Shown piece by piece: positions 4,771-5,364 of a stretch of DNA of 5,364 nt (its first letter is position 1; every line of letters begins with the position of its first letter). A program made the translations under genes and the position numbers. This stretch comes from Chloroflexota bacterium. Lineage in GTDB: Bacteria > Chloroflexota > Dehalococcoidia > UBA2979. The notes below the pieces were generated by a model, which was given only the letters and a program-made list of their open reading frames with translations, was not told the DNA's origin and made no database searches. The stretch lies in assembly GCA_009843585.1 (NCBI GenBank), contig VYDC01000110.1, positions 1-5,364 of the forward strand, in the 5' to 3' direction.

Positions 4771-5364
4771 ATGCGCGAGGCCGTGATCGTCGAGAGTGTC
4801 CGCACGCCGCTGGGGAAGTCGTTTCGGGGTTCGCTGAACATCACGCGCCCCGACGACATGCTCGCCCAGGTCATCGGCGAGCTCTTCACGCGTCACCCGG
4901 AGCTCGACAGGGCCGACGTCGACGACGTGACCATCGGCTGCGGCTTCCCGGAGGGGGCGCAGGGGCTGAACGTGGCGAGGATCGCCGGCGTGCTCGCGGG
5001 ACTGCCGACGTCGGTGCCCGGGCAGACCGTCAACCGCTTCTGCGCCTCGGGATCGCAGGCGGTGGCGACGGCCGCGAACCAGGTGATCCACGACGGGCTC
5101 GACATGGTGGTCGCCGGCGGCGTCGAGACGATCTCGATGATCGACGACGGCAGCCGCAACATGAACCATCTCGTGAACCCGAAGGTGCGCTCCGGCTGGC
5201 CGGCGATCTACTGGGTCATGGGGCGCACGGCCGAGGTCGTGGCCGATCGCTACGGCGTGAGCCGCGAGGAGCAGGACGCCTACGCGCTGCGTAGCCAGCA
5301 GCGGACCGCGCGGGCGCAGCGGGAGGGGACCTTCGCCGACGAGATCATCCCGGTGTCCACGGTG
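4771..5364 (+). CDS. Thiolase / acetyl-CoA acyltransferase (partial, N-terminal 198 residues)
   Basis: The thiolase N-domain runs off the right edge after 198 residues; family members are about 390 long. The opening REAVIVESVRTPLGK is typical. Cys91 in VNRFCASGSQAV is the acyl-accepting nucleophile. VVAGGVETIS (113-122) is the usual GG-x-E-(S/T) motif. MGRTAEVVADRYGVSREEQDAYALRSQ (150-176) matches the loop-domain entry of the FadA-type branch. The later His and Cys catalytic residues lie outside the window. By family it catalyses CoA-dependent cleavage of 3-ketoacyl-CoA or the reverse condensation, in the cytoplasm. NRFCASG, rather than NxxCGSG, favours the degradative 3-ketoacyl-CoA thiolase group, but this is weak. 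ATG 4771 has GGAGG five bases upstream; GTG 4756, in frame, would add five residues and is less likely. The divergent crotonase gene suggests joint acyl-CoA breakdown. Confidence 0.92.
   Translation, partial: MREAVIVESVRTPLGKSFRGSLNITRPDDMLAQVIGELFTRHPELDRADVDDVTIGCGFPEGAQGLNVARIAGVLAGLPTSVPGQTVNRFCASGSQAVATAANQVIHDGLDMVVAGGVETISMIDDGSRNMNHLVNPKVRSGWPAIYWVMGRTAEVVADRYGVSREEQDAYALRSQQRTARAQREGTFADEIIPVSTV

Noticed and set aside
4713..5294. Plus-strand frame starting at the ATG inside TATGATC, overlapping the thiolase
   Set aside because: Arg/Gly-rich shadow frame. The thiolase frame carries Cys91 and family motifs with a proper SD.

Overview
This window comes from a very GC-rich bacterium (about 70% or more by eye). 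Third codon positions are almost all G or C, GTG starts are frequent, and the lipoproteins have Ala/Pro/Thr/Glu-rich linkers. These traits would suit a high-GC Chloroflexota (Dehalococcoidia-like) or an Actinomycetota lineage such as Thermoleophilia. I lean weakly to the first; this is inference from style, not a match. I see no mobile element, CRISPR array, tRNA or rRNA.

Left block (1-2963). Two overlapping minus-strand genes form an operon: a cytoplasmic SUMF1/FGE-like protein (599-1348), then a lipoprotein carrying a SlyD-like FKBP prolyl isomerase (606 to beyond the left edge). Divergent from them lies a 495-residue lipoprotein with a DUF3179 domain (1476-2963). A 14-bp perfect inverted repeat sits between the two transcription units, and each arm carries a TACGAT -10-like element facing its own gene. 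Two secreted lipoproteins, one a folding catalyst, plus a SUMF1-like protein could form an envelope protein maturation unit. That is a hypothesis.

Middle block (2964-3871). A compact hairpin follows the DUF3179 gene. Next come a PNPOx-like split-barrel flavoprotein candidate (plus strand) and, convergent to it, a 70-residue CxxC...CxxH protein (minus strand). The latter has TACGAT exactly 6 nt before its GTG, which suggests a leaderless transcript.

Right block (3871-5364). A crotonase-fold acyl-CoA enzyme (minus) and a thiolase (plus, cut by the right edge) diverge from a 99-bp region with overlapping candidate promoters. Together they point to fatty, alicyclic or related acyl-CoA metabolism. 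All genes read through without frameshifts. Intergenic stretches are at most about 130 bp, so no stretch over 300 bp lacks a gene.
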